Shown piece by piece: positions 1 to 5,965 of a stretch of DNA of 10,354 nt. Numbering within the stretch: position 1 is the stretch's first letter; each line of letters opens with the position of its first letter. The notes under the pieces are model-generated. The model searched no databases. It saw nothing but the letters and a program-made list of their open reading frames with translations, and had not been told where the DNA came from. The position numbers were made by a program, and so were the translations under genes. Origin of the DNA: Aquimarina sp. (lineage in GTDB: Bacteria; Bacteroidota; Bacteroidia; Flavobacteriales; Flavobacteriaceae); the NCBI GenBank assembly GCA_002697475.1, contig NZVW01000129.1, positions 1-10,354 of the forward strand, in the 5' to 3' direction.

Positions 1-765
1 TCCACCCAGTATACTTCCTTCTCCTTTTCTATTGCCTCCCATCTTAGGAGCTGATGCAATAACTCTATCTGCTAATCTGCTAAATGGTAATGACTGAACA
101 TACACTACGCCAGGTCCGGTAAGGGTTGCAAAGAATAAGCCTTCTCCTCCAAAAATAGTATTCTTTATTCCTCCAACAAATTCAATATCATAATTTACAG
201 AACTGGTAAATCCAATAATACAACCTGTATCTACCTTTAATTTTTCTCCCGGTTGAAGCTCCTTTCGGGCAGTAGTGCCTCCTGCATGGACAAATGCCAT
301 ACCATCACCTTCCAGCTTCTGCATAATAAATCCTTCGCCTCCAAAAAGTCCTCTACCCAATTTTCTTGAAAATTCTATTCCCACAGAAACACCTTTTGCC
401 GCGCAAAGAAAAGCATCTTTTTGACAAATAAATTTTCCTCCATACTTAGTTAAATCGACAGGTATGATTTTTCCCGGATATGGAGAGGCAAAACTAACGC
501 GTTTTTTACCCATCCCCTGATTATAAAATGCAGTCATAAATAGGCTTTCTCCCGTTAAAATACGCTTCCCTGCGCCAAAAATCTTACCCAGAACTCCCTG
601 ATCCCTTTGTGAACCGTCTCCAAAAATCGTTTCCATTTTTATACCATCCTCCATCATCATAAAGCTTCCTGCTTCGGCAACAACGCCTTCCTGAGGATCC
701 AGTTCTATTTCCACATACTGCATCTCCTCGCCTATAATCTCGTAGTCAATTTCGTGAGCTGTCAT
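1..765 (-). CDS. AIM24 / TIGR00266 family protein (C-terminus cut by window edge)
   Basis: The reverse strand reads 255 uninterrupted codons from an ATG at 765-763 to the window edge, beginning MTAHEIDYEI. The protein is glycine-rich and built of repeating beta units: LTGESLFM at residues 70-77, LFGGEGFIMQKL at 140-151 and IFGGEGLFFATL at 204-215. The repeated GGEG-hydrophobic pattern is typical of the TIGR00266/AIM24 family (mitochondrial biogenesis AIM24-like proteins). Bacterial members have no firmly established biochemical role. There is no signal peptide, so it is probably cytosolic. The family is usually about 260 residues, so only a few C-terminal residues should be missing; the visible end (GEGSILGG) is the glycine-rich tail I would expect. 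The DUF4442 gene lies 90 bp upstream on the same strand. Family assignment is strong; function is unknown. Confidence 0.88.
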   Translation of the reverse strand, partial: MTAHEIDYEIIGEEMQYVEIELDPQEGVVAEAGSFMMMEDGIKMETIFGDGSQRDQGVLGKIFGAGKRILTGESLFMTAFYNQGMGKKRVSFASPYPGKIIPVDLTKYGGKFICQKDAFLCAAKGVSVGIEFSRKLGRGLFGGEGFIMQKLEGDGMAFVHAGGTTARKELQPGEKLKVDTGCIIGFTSSVNYDIEFVGGIKNTIFGGEGLFFATLTGPGVVYVQSLPFSRLADRVIASAPKMGGNRKGEGSILGG

Positions 766-782
766 AAATAATATTTTTAATG

Positions 783-818
783 ATTAATGAATATTCTCTA
801 TTTAAATAAGTCATTAAT
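783..818. repeat. Inverted repeat in the leader of the AIM24-like gene
   Basis: ATTAATGA (783-790) and TCATTAAT (811-818) are perfect 8-nt reverse complements separated by 20 nt. They lie in the 90-bp gap between the two minus-strand genes, just upstream of the AIM24-like start. There is no T-run next to it on the minus strand that would make it a good terminator. It could be an operator or a leader hairpin, but in such AT-rich DNA it may be chance. Confidence 0.25.
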
Positions 819-855
819 TTCTTCTAAATGTTACAAATATTAAGCATACTTAACC

Positions 856-1308
856 TCATTTAACTTTCAGTGTCCACTCAAAGTTAAAAGTTGAAACTTC
901 AGCTCCTTCTTTATTTTTTCCTATGGATTGCATCCACACGGTCTGACCTTCTCCTGTGGCTACTGCACGTTCAATAGCTTTTTTTACAGCCAGACCATCC
1001 TTACAAGTAAATGTAATTCTCCCCGTAGCCTTTTTAGTAAAGGTGGCATTGTTATTTGCAACAAGCATGGAGATATTTTTACCACTATCTTTTATGTACC
1101 CTACGACTAAAGCGCCGGTTGATAGCTCAGCTGCCATACCCTGTACAGCCCAGAACATTGATTTAAAGGGGTTCTGATTAATCCATCTATGCTTTACAGA
1201 TACAATACATTGATCTCTGTCTATTGATTTCACTCGTACTCCGCATATCCAGGCAGAAGGCAATTTAAAGAGCGAAAACATATTAAGTTGTCTTGGTGTG
1301 ATTGTCAT
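856..1308 (-). CDS. DUF4442 domain protein, hotdog-fold, thioesterase-like
   Basis: This 150-residue protein is a single-domain member of the DUF4442 family (hotdog superfamily, related to PaaI/YiiD-like acyl-CoA thioesterases). The recognisable core is RWINQNPFKSMFWAVQGMAAE at 41-61 split by its conserved NPF and the helix with AELSTGALV (60-68), followed by the beta strands around NATFTKKATGRITF (87-100). The ATG at 1308 gives the expected N-terminus (TPRQLN, then FKLPSAW at 14-20); the in-frame Met10 would remove part of this conserved stretch. No signal peptide is present, so it is probably cytosolic. Substrate and activity cannot be read from the sequence. It is divergently oriented from the DUF4870-PadR-PspC operon, with 165 bp between the starts, so the palindrome at 1391-1413 could also influence it. 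I found no convincing promoter for it. Confidence 0.88.
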   Translation of the reverse strand: MTITPRQLNMFSLFKLPSAWICGVRVKSIDRDQCIVSVKHRWINQNPFKSMFWAVQGMAAELSTGALVVGYIKDSGKNISMLVANNNATFTKKATGRITFTCKDGLAVKKAIERAVATGEGQTVWMQSIGKNKEGAEVSTFNFEWTLKVK

Positions 1309-1390
1309 TATGCTAAGTTTTACGATGTCAATATAGGCAAAACAAAATTGTCATAATCACTTTGAATTTCTTAAATTAATGTTAAATTAT

Positions 1391-1413
1391 GGTACTATGT
1401 TTTGCATAATACC
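1391..1413. promoter_or_regulatory. Candidate operator: near-perfect palindrome over the -33 element
   Basis: GGTACTATG (1391-1399), a 5-nt spacer, then CATAATACC (1405-1413) pair at 8 of 9 positions (only C1395/A1409 mismatch). The centre falls on the TTTG (1401-1404) that serves as the -33 element of the operon promoter, which is a natural place for a repressor. The operon encodes a PadR-type regulator, and PadR proteins bind dyad sites and commonly repress their own operon. That PadR is the ligand is inference. Confidence 0.5.
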
Positions 1414-1433
1414 TTTTTTTAGATATATATTTG
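1401..1433 (+). promoter_or_regulatory. Bacteroidota-type promoter of the DUF4870-PadR-PspC-GIN operon
   Basis: TTTG at 1401-1404 and a perfect TAnnTTTG box (TATATTTG, 1426-1433) are separated by 21 nt, matching the -33/-7 pattern of the Bacteroidota primary sigma factor. Transcription should start near 1440, giving a leader of about 35 nt before the DUF4870 start at 1474. No comparable box lies upstream of PadR or PspC, which supports a single operon. Confidence 0.65.
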
Positions 1434-1456
1434 CATAAGAAACTATTATATCATTC

Positions 1457-1473
1457 ATCAATCAATCAAAAAA
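1457..1473 (+). repeat. ATCA-repeat leader, copy 1 (abuts DUF4870 start)
   Basis: Three ATCA units followed by an A-run (ATCAATCAATCAAAAAA) end directly at the ATG at 1474. No Shine-Dalgarno is present, as usual in Bacteroidota, so this A-rich element probably serves as the translation-initiation context. Related copies occur at 1931-1972, 4109-4122 and 5051-5070. Confidence 0.6.
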
Positions 1474-1929
1474 ATGGAAACAAATAATAATCACAAAAAC
1501 ATTGCAACCTTTATCCATCTTGGAATTTTTTCCAGATATTTTTTCCCTTTTGGCAACTTTATCTTACCTATATTATTATGGACGGTTAATAAAGACAAAT
1601 CAGAGTTTATTGATAAAAATGGTAAAGAAGCAATCAATTTTCAGTTAAGTATTTTATTGTATACCATTATTTTAGGAACGATATCAATACCATTTTTTAT
1701 TTTTAATGTATTGGGCGATGCTTCCTTTTATGATTTCATCAATCATGATGACATCCATATAAATCTTTCTCATCCGGGAAGCTTTAGAACTTTAATGGGT
1801 GCATCTTTTGTGGGAATTATTGCCGTGGTAGGATTCTTTCTTGAACTTGTTTTTATTGTTACGGCCGCAATAAGAGCTAATAAAGGAGAAGAATATCGAT
1901 ATCCGCTAACTATACGATTTATAAAATAG
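1474..1929 (+). CDS. DUF4870 domain membrane protein (Tic20-like)
   Basis: This 151-residue integral membrane protein has hydrophobic segments at about 17-36, 56-80 and 108-133. It carries the DUF4870 hallmarks: an early His (H15 in FIHLG), FGNFILPILLW at 26-36, a short charged loop with FIDKNGKEAINFQ (46-57), and the closing NKGEEYRYP motif (136-144). DUF4870 belongs to a Tic20-like small membrane protein group with no settled function; it often sits near envelope-related genes. It is the first gene of the operon, 76 nt ahead of PadR and about 35 nt behind the predicted transcription start. That it works with the downstream PspC-like protein in sensing or buffering membrane stress is inferred from position only. 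Family call firm, role unknown. Confidence 0.88.
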   Translation: METNNNHKNIATFIHLGIFSRYFFPFGNFILPILLWTVNKDKSEFIDKNGKEAINFQLSILLYTIILGTISIPFFIFNVLGDASFYDFINHDDIHINLSHPGSFRTLMGASFVGIIAVVGFFLELVFIVTAAIRANKGEEYRYPLTIRFIK

Positions 1930-1930
1930 A

Positions 1931-1972
1931 ATCAATCAAAAAACCATCATCAATCAGTCAATCAATCAAAAA
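1931..1972 (+). repeat. ATCA-repeat leader, copies 2 and 3 (between DUF4870 and PadR)
   Basis: ATCAATCAAAAAA (1931-1943) starts right after the DUF4870 stop. A second array, ATCAATCAG then TCAATCAATCAAAAA, covers 1949-1972 and ends at an ATG (1973) that opens only a six-codon frame. The 15-mer at 1931-1945 recurs exactly at 4110-4124, after the PspC gene. Confidence 0.55.
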
Positions 1973-1993
1973 ATGAACAGTTTAACTTTTTAA
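1973..1993 (+). other. Six-codon mini-ORF upstream of PadR
   Basis: The ATG at 1973 sits directly after an ATCA-repeat leader, the same context as the DUF4870 start, and reads MNSLTF then TAA (1991-1993). It is in the same frame as the PadR start at 2006, separated only by that stop and 12 nt. It could be a leader peptide coupling translation to PadR, a relic of a longer N-terminus, or chance. Confidence 0.3.
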
Positions 1994-2005
1994 AAAAACA
2001 GCTTT

Positions 2006-2350
2006 ATGAAGATCGAAAACACGAAAGCGCAAATGCGTAAGGGTGTTCTGGAATACTGCATACTTTCTATACTAAAGGACGATGATGCATATGTTGCAGA
2101 AATTCTGGATACACTAAAGGATGCAAAGATGCTAGTAGTGGAAGGCACTATATACCCATTACTAACCAGACTTAAGAACGCAGGATTGCTCAATTATCGA
2201 TGGGAGGAATCCACATCTGGGCCGCCAAGAAAATATTATGGGCTCACTGAAACCGGAAAATTATTTCTAAAAGAACTGAATACCACCTGGGATGAACTAC
2301 AGCACGCTGTAAATCTCGTGACACAACCTAAAAAAGACACTAAACAATGA
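2006..2350 (+). CDS. PadR-family transcriptional regulator
   Basis: This 114-residue protein is a minimal PadR winged helix-turn-helix. The N-terminal RKGVLEYCIL (11-20) is the classic PadR opening, EGTIYPLLTRLKNAGLL (46-62) is the recognition-helix region, and ESTSGPPRKYYGLTETG (68-84) forms the wing with its conserved PPRKYY. A short C-terminal helix (about 85-105) would mediate dimerisation. There is no sensor domain, as is typical of PadR subfamily 2. The stop overlaps the start of the PspC-like gene (ATGA, 2347-2350), so the two are translationally coupled. PadR regulators coupled to a HAAS-domain membrane partner recur in bacterial envelope-stress loci, where the membrane protein is thought to control the regulator. 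Likely role: autorepressor acting at 1391-1413 (inference). Family call very secure. Confidence 0.95.
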   Translation: MKIENTKAQMRKGVLEYCILSILKDDDAYVAEILDTLKDAKMLVVEGTIYPLLTRLKNAGLLNYRWEESTSGPPRKYYGLTETGKLFLKELNTTWDELQHAVNLVTQPKKDTKQ

Positions 2351-4092
2351 ACAAGACAGTAAACATAAATTTAGCAGGCATATTTTTTCATATAGATGAA
2401 GACGCTTACCTGAAATTACAGCGCTATCTGGATGCTATCAAACGTTCATTTACGGACTCACAAGGTAGAGATGAGATTATCTCAGATATAGAAGCGCGTA
2501 TAGCAGAATTATTTACTGAAAAAATAAAAGACGAAAGACAAGTAATCGGTATTAAAGAGGTAGACGAAGTCATTGAAGTTATGGGTCAGCCTGAAGATTA
2601 CCGAATTGATGAAGAGATTTTTGAAGATGAGCCAAGAGCTTCTTATGAGCCAAAAAGTTCTAAGCAGCTATTTAGAGATACCACAAATTCATATGTTGGA
2701 GGTGTCAGTTCAGGATTAGGACATTATCTGGCAATAGATCCTGTTTGGATCAGATTAGCGTGGATATTATTTACAGTATTTTCCAGCGGAGCATTCATAT
2801 TGATCTATATCGCCTTCTGGATATTTGTACCTGAAGCTAAAACCACAGCTGATTTTTTGGCAATGAAAGGTGAAGCTGTAAACATCAGTAACATCGAAAA
2901 AAAAATTAAAGAAGGTTTTAATGACGTAGCGGACAAAGTAAAAGATGTTGATTATCAAAAATACAAATCCAAAGTAAAAAGTAGCTCTACCAGTTTCTTT
3001 GAAGCCTTAGGAGATGTACTACTGGTATTACTAAAGATTTTTGTAAAGTTCATTGGAGTATTGTTACTTATCATAGCAGGTTCTACCCTAATAGGTCTAT
3101 TCATAGGATTATTTACCCTAGGTACATTTGATTTTATAGACACATCGTGGAGCGAGCATATGGGAGTTGTTAACATGCCTGATGCACCGTTATGGCTACT
3201 TTCATTATTATGCTTCTTTGCTGTAGGTATACCATTTTTCTTCCTATTCATTTTAGGACTTAAAATACTGATAAACAATCTTAAATCGATTGGCACACCT
3301 GCAAAATTGGGGTTATTAGCAGTATGGATAGCATCTGTATTAGGGTTAACATTCTTAGGTATAAAACAAGCTACTCAGGAAGCATTTGATGCTCAGGTGA
3401 TCACTACAGAAAAAGTACTTCCTGTAACAAGCAATGATACCTTGACTATAAAAATGCATAGCAATAATAGGTATATCAAAACCTTAAGAAAAAGTAATGA
3501 TTTTAACATAAGGAGAGACGAAAATGGCAATAAGGTAATCGTAATCCGCGATATTGAAATCTTACTTAAATCTTCTAAAAGAGACACTGTTGCTAAAATA
3601 GCTATCGAGAAAAAAGCAGATGGTAGTTCCTATGAAGATGCTAAGCAAAGAGCTGAGGAAATAATGTTTAACTATGAGATAGAAGACAATACGTTATTAC
3701 TCGATGGATATGCACTCACTGATTATGCCAATAAATTCAGGGATCAAGAAGTTAGAATCATCTTAACTTTACCTGAAAGTATAACCATATTAGCTGATGA
3801 AAATACCGAGCGTTTTAATAATCTCTGGAATTATGATGATTACATTGTGATTGACAGAAATGAAGGGAAATACTTAAAACTTCAAGACGGTAAATTCATT
3901 TGTGATGACTGTGAAGATGATAAGAATGATGAATGGCAATATAGAGATGACAGTGAGGGTTTAAAAATCAATATCAACGATAGCGAATCTGAAGCCAGAG
4001 TTAAAATCGATGAAAATGGCTTGGAAATCAAAAGCGATGAAGTCGATATTAAAATAGACGAGAACGGTGTAAAAATTAAATCCGAAAACTAA
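2347..4092 (+). CDS. HAAS-like/PspC-domain membrane protein with acidic C-terminal domain
   Basis: This is a 581-residue multidomain membrane protein. Residues 1-95 are soluble and helical, with YLKLQRYLDAIKR, EIISDIEARIAELF and VIEVMGQPEDY resembling HAAS/DUF1700 domains that associate with PadR-type regulators. Residues 106-164 are a PspC domain (YVGGVSSGLGHYLAIDPVW, then a hydrophobic helix ending at FWIFVPEAK). Hydrophobic stretches follow at about 221-262 (probably two passes), 281-309 and 320-340, comparable to LiaI/LiaF-type membrane regions. The remainder (345-581) is a strand-rich soluble domain, possibly toastrack-like, with an acidic tail, a CDDC motif at 519-522 and a duplicated KIDENG unit. 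With the N-terminus in the cytoplasm and about five passes, the C-terminal domain would be outside. It is coupled to padR by ATGA overlap. Likely role: membrane-stress sensor controlling PadR (inference). PspC assignment is secure; HAAS and toastrack assignments are by eye. Confidence 0.88.
   Translation: MNKTVNINLAGIFFHIDEDAYLKLQRYLDAIKRSFTDSQGRDEIISDIEARIAELFTEKIKDERQVIGIKEVDEVIEVMGQPEDYRIDEEIFEDEPRASYEPKSSKQLFRDTTNSYVGGVSSGLGHYLAIDPVWIRLAWILFTVFSSGAFILIYIAFWIFVPEAKTTADFLAMKGEAVNISNIEKKIKEGFNDVADKVKDVDYQKYKSKVKSSSTSFFEALGDVLLVLLKIFVKFIGVLLLIIAGSTLIGLFIGLFTLGTFDFIDTSWSEHMGVVNMPDAPLWLLSLLCFFAVGIPFFFLFILGLKILINNLKSIGTPAKLGLLAVWIASVLGLTFLGIKQATQEAFDAQVITTEKVLPVTSNDTLTIKMHSNNRYIKTLRKSNDFNIRRDENGNKVIVIRDIEILLKSSKRDTVAKIAIEKKADGSSYEDAKQRAEEIMFNYEIEDNTLLLDGYALTDYANKFRDQEVRIILTLPESITILADENTERFNNLWNYDDYIVIDRNEGKYLKLQDGKFICDDCEDDKNDEWQYRDDSEGLKININDSESEARVKIDENGLEIKSDEVDIKIDENGVKIKSEN
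4000..4089 (+). repeat. Duplicated KIDENG unit at the C-terminus of the PspC-like protein
   Basis: Residues 552-565 and 568-581 both read as [VI]KIDENG[LV][EK]IKS followed by acidic residues. The units are 48 nt apart and diverged at synonymous positions (for example GATGAAAATGGC versus GACGAGAACGGT), so the duplication is old or kept by selection on protein. The units would form alternating charged beta strands or bind cations. Confidence 0.6.
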
Positions 4093-4108
4093 AAATTAAA
4101 AACAATTT

Positions 4109-4122
4109 AATCAATCAAAAAA
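4109..4122 (+). repeat. ATCA-repeat leader, copy 4 (after the PspC-like gene)
   Basis: AATCAATCAAAAAA lies 16 nt after the PspC-like stop codon. With two following C residues it shares a 15-nt exact match with 1931-1945. Here it does not abut a start codon but leads into the long hairpin at 4124-4166. Confidence 0.45.
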
Positions 4123-4123
4123 C

Positions 4124-4166
4124 CTTTCTTCAAAGCTCCTGTCTTACAGACAGGGGTTGAAGAAGG
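4124..4166 (+). promoter_or_regulatory. Long intercistronic hairpin between the PspC-like and head-GIN genes
   Basis: Positions 4124-4144 pair with 4148-4166 to give 19 base pairs (two G-U) with one 2-nt bulge (4134-4135) and a 3-nt loop. The inner stem is CCTGTCT/AGACAGG and the outer includes CTTCAA/TTGAAG. No T-run follows, so it is not a standard terminator. It ends 27 nt before the head-GIN start. It could be an RNase III site or mRNA stabiliser that sets unequal expression of the two genes, or a small palindromic mobile repeat. Confidence 0.6.
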
Positions 4167-4193
4167 AAGCAACAATCTAAAAAATCCAATAAC

Positions 4194-4913
4194 ATGACCA
4201 CATTAGTAAAAATCGTAGTAACCCTTTGCCTATCTTGCCTGCTATTTTCCTGCAATCTAGCCTTTGATGGAATTAAAGGTGAAGGAGAAGTAATTAGAAA
4301 GGAAAAAACCATCAATGAAGACTTTACTGCAGTAAAAGCTAGCAGAGGACTTGATGTAATTCTGGTTAAAAGTAATGATAGAACCATAATTGTAGAAGCC
4401 AATGAAAACCTGCACAATCATATCGAAGTTTATGCAGAAAACGGAACGCTATATGTTACTTCAGACAAGAATATTTACAGAGCTGATGAAAAGAATATTT
4501 TCGTTTCTTATCAGGATTTAACCAAAATAACCTCCTCTAGTGGAGCCAGTATCATATCTCAAGAGCCGGTAGTACAAAAAGAACTCACTGTGAACGCTTC
4601 CAGCGGATCTGATATTGAATTAAGTGTTAGAGCTGAAAACGTTAGCTCCTCTGTGTCCAGTGGTGCACATATTAAGCTAACAGGAAAAACGAACAGACAC
4701 GAGGCCAGCGCATCTAGTGGAGCTGACATACGCTCTCAGGACTTAGAAAGCACTATTGCCCAAGCAAGCGCATCCAGTGGTGCTTCTATTAAAATTTATG
4801 CCAATAGTCGATTTACAGGAAAAGCAACAAGTGGTGCCGATATTAATTATTATGGAGATCCACAAAAAGTTGACGAAGTAGAGAACTCAGGAGGAAATGT
4901 AAGAAGAAACTAA
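4194..4913 (+). CDS. Head-GIN (DUF2807) domain lipoprotein
   Basis: This 239-residue protein starts with a lipoprotein signal peptide: a hydrophobic stretch to residue 19 and a lipobox-like LLFSC with Cys20, so it should be lipid-anchored in the envelope. The remainder is a DUF2807 'putative auto-transporter adhesin head GIN' domain. It opens with the typical phrase FTAVKASRGLDVILVKS (44-60) and continues as a right-handed beta-helix-like ladder. SSGA[SDH]I-type turns occur at about 114, 136, 155, 174, 194 and 212, spaced 18-22 residues. Despite the family name, binding activity is unproven; toastrack/DUF2807 proteins often accompany PspC proteins. It is the last gene of the operon, separated from the PspC-like gene by a long hairpin and followed by a strong terminator. 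Likely role: envelope-facing partner of the PspC-like protein (inference). Family call secure. Confidence 0.9.
   Translation: MTTLVKIVVTLCLSCLLFSCNLAFDGIKGEGEVIRKEKTINEDFTAVKASRGLDVILVKSNDRTIIVEANENLHNHIEVYAENGTLYVTSDKNIYRADEKNIFVSYQDLTKITSSSGASIISQEPVVQKELTVNASSGSDIELSVRAENVSSSVSSGAHIKLTGKTNRHEASASSGADIRSQDLESTIAQASASSGASIKIYANSRFTGKATSGADINYYGDPQKVDEVENSGGNVRRN
4533..4844 (+). repeat. Ser-Ser-Gly ladder in the head-GIN lipoprotein
   Basis: Six copies of a [ST]SG[AS]xI motif fall at residues 114-120, 136-141, 155-160, 174-179, 194-199 and 212-217. Spacing is 18-22 residues, one per predicted beta-helix rung. Codons vary between copies (TCTAGTGGAGCC, TCCAGCGGATCT, TCCAGTGGTGCA), so conservation is at protein level. 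Confidence 0.75.
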
Positions 4914-4940
4914 AATAAAAACTCCTAACCAATCCAAAAA

Positions 4941-4990
4941 AGCTATCTGATTAACAATGCTGACAAACTAATCAGGTAGCTTATTTTTTT
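4941..4990 (+). terminator. Intrinsic terminator of the PadR-PspC-GIN operon
   Basis: A 13-bp stem (4941-4953 with 4969-4981, one G-U pair, extendable by one A-T) encloses a 15-nt loop and is followed by seven T at 4984-4990. It sits 27 nt after the head-GIN stop codon and marks the operon end. Confidence 0.88.
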
Positions 4991-5050
4991 GCCCCATACT
5001 TAAATTAATAATCCTTAAAATCTGTCTCTTCCTACAGAACAGAACAAAAA

Positions 5051-5070
5051 ATCATCAATCAGATCAAAAG
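5051..5070 (+). repeat. ATCA-repeat leader, copy 5 (before the DUF4440 gene)
   Basis: ATCATCAATCAG (5051-5062) matches 1946-1957 exactly and is followed by ATCAAAAG, ending 3 nt before the start at 5074. It is a degenerate member of the leader family seen in the upstream operon. Confidence 0.45.
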
Positions 5071-5073
5071 ACA

Positions 5074-5838
5074 ATGAAAAAAACAATTTTAACACTTCTA
5101 ATCATCATAAGTAGTTCAGTAATCAATGCACAGCATGATAAAAATGAATTACAGGAAACTATACTTTCTAATGACAAAAAATTTTGGGAAGCCTATAACC
5201 AATGTGATTTAGAATCCTTCAGCCAGTTTATAGCAGAAGATTTTGAATTTTACCATGATAAAGGAGGCCTAACTAAGGGAGGTACTAAAATGATGTCCTT
5301 AGTAAAGCAAAATCTTTGTGATCCTTCAAACCCCAGGGTTAGAAGAGAAGTCGTTCAAGGTTCAGTAAAAGTATACCCCTTAAATAACTATGGAGCCATA
5401 ATATCCGGCGAGCATCAATTTTACGTCACATCCTCAGGTCAAGAAGAAAGACTTACTGAGATTGCAAAATTCACCCATGTATGGCATAAAAAAGATAATT
5501 CATGGCAAATGACTCGTGTATTAAGCTTTGATCACCAACAGCCTTCTGGTAATACTGAAAATAAGTCAGTAAACATCTCAAAGGATATTCTAGAACAATA
5601 TACAGGTACATATAATGCACCAAAAACAGGTAATGTTGTCATTTCAGTTAATGACAACCAATTAAGGCTACAGGCAGGTAAAATGGATATAATGCTAAAG
5701 GCAAAAGAAAATAATATTTTTTTCAGTGAAACCGCGCCACTAACCTTTGAATTTAAAGAAAATTCTGAATCCGGAAGAATGGAAATGACTGTAAGAGAAA
5801 ATAATAAAGTGGTAGAAATAGCTACAATCGATAACTAG
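5074..5838 (+). CDS. Exported DUF4440/NTF2-like protein with C-terminal DUF3471-like domain
   Basis: The 254-residue product begins with a Sec signal peptide (MKKTILTLLIIISSS, probable cleavage after Ala19). Residues about 24-153 look like a DUF4440/SnoaL-like NTF2 fold: DKKFWEAYNQCDLESFSQFIAEDFEFYHD split around the conserved D-F-E-F-Y-H-D turn (56-62), and a late FTHVWHKKDNSWQMTRVLS strand pair (133-151). This cone fold usually forms a hydrophobic pocket; no catalytic residues can be assigned. Residues about 172-254 (LEQYTGTY, then strands ending in FEF and EMTVRE) resemble the small DUF3471-type beta domain found behind beta-lactamase-like proteins. It lies downstream of the operon terminator, preceded by a degenerate ATCA leader, and I see no clear TAnnTTTG promoter. 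The link to the neighbouring head-GIN genes is positional only. Confidence 0.82.
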   Translation: MKKTILTLLIIISSSVINAQHDKNELQETILSNDKKFWEAYNQCDLESFSQFIAEDFEFYHDKGGLTKGGTKMMSLVKQNLCDPSNPRVRREVVQGSVKVYPLNNYGAIISGEHQFYVTSSGQEERLTEIAKFTHVWHKKDNSWQMTRVLSFDHQQPSGNTENKSVNISKDILEQYTGTYNAPKTGNVVISVNDNQLRLQAGKMDIMLKAKENNIFFSETAPLTFEFKENSESGRMEMTVRENNKVVEIATIDN

Positions 5839-5965
5839 AGACATAATAACTAATTACTTTTAGTGCAACCTTCACACAACATTAAGGTCTTTTGTTCAAA
5901 AAATAAAGTACTTTCGGTATACTTTATGATACATAATATAGTTAAGATAAATAAAGTCTATATAT

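Noticed and set aside
928..1177. Plus-strand open frames over the DUF4442 gene
   Set aside because: They are antisense to a clear conserved protein, have no family resemblance and no promoter.
1343..1350. Minus-strand CAATTTTG as a promoter box for the DUF4442 gene
   Set aside because: One mismatch to TAnnTTTG and no -33 TTG at the right distance.
2767..3587. Minus-strand open frames within the PspC-like gene
   Set aside because: They mirror the hydrophobic codons of a long, well-supported membrane protein and have no recognisable content.
4130..4417. Minus-strand 95-codon frame over the head-GIN gene start
   Set aside because: It overlaps the lipoprotein gene and the hairpin; composition fits an antisense shadow.
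5916..5934. GTAT-N8-ATAC as a second copy of the 1391-1413 operator upstream of the second head-GIN gene
   Set aside because: Arms are only 4 nt, and half-site spacing differs from the first palindrome (10 versus 15 nt between GGTA and TAC), so the match is not convincing.
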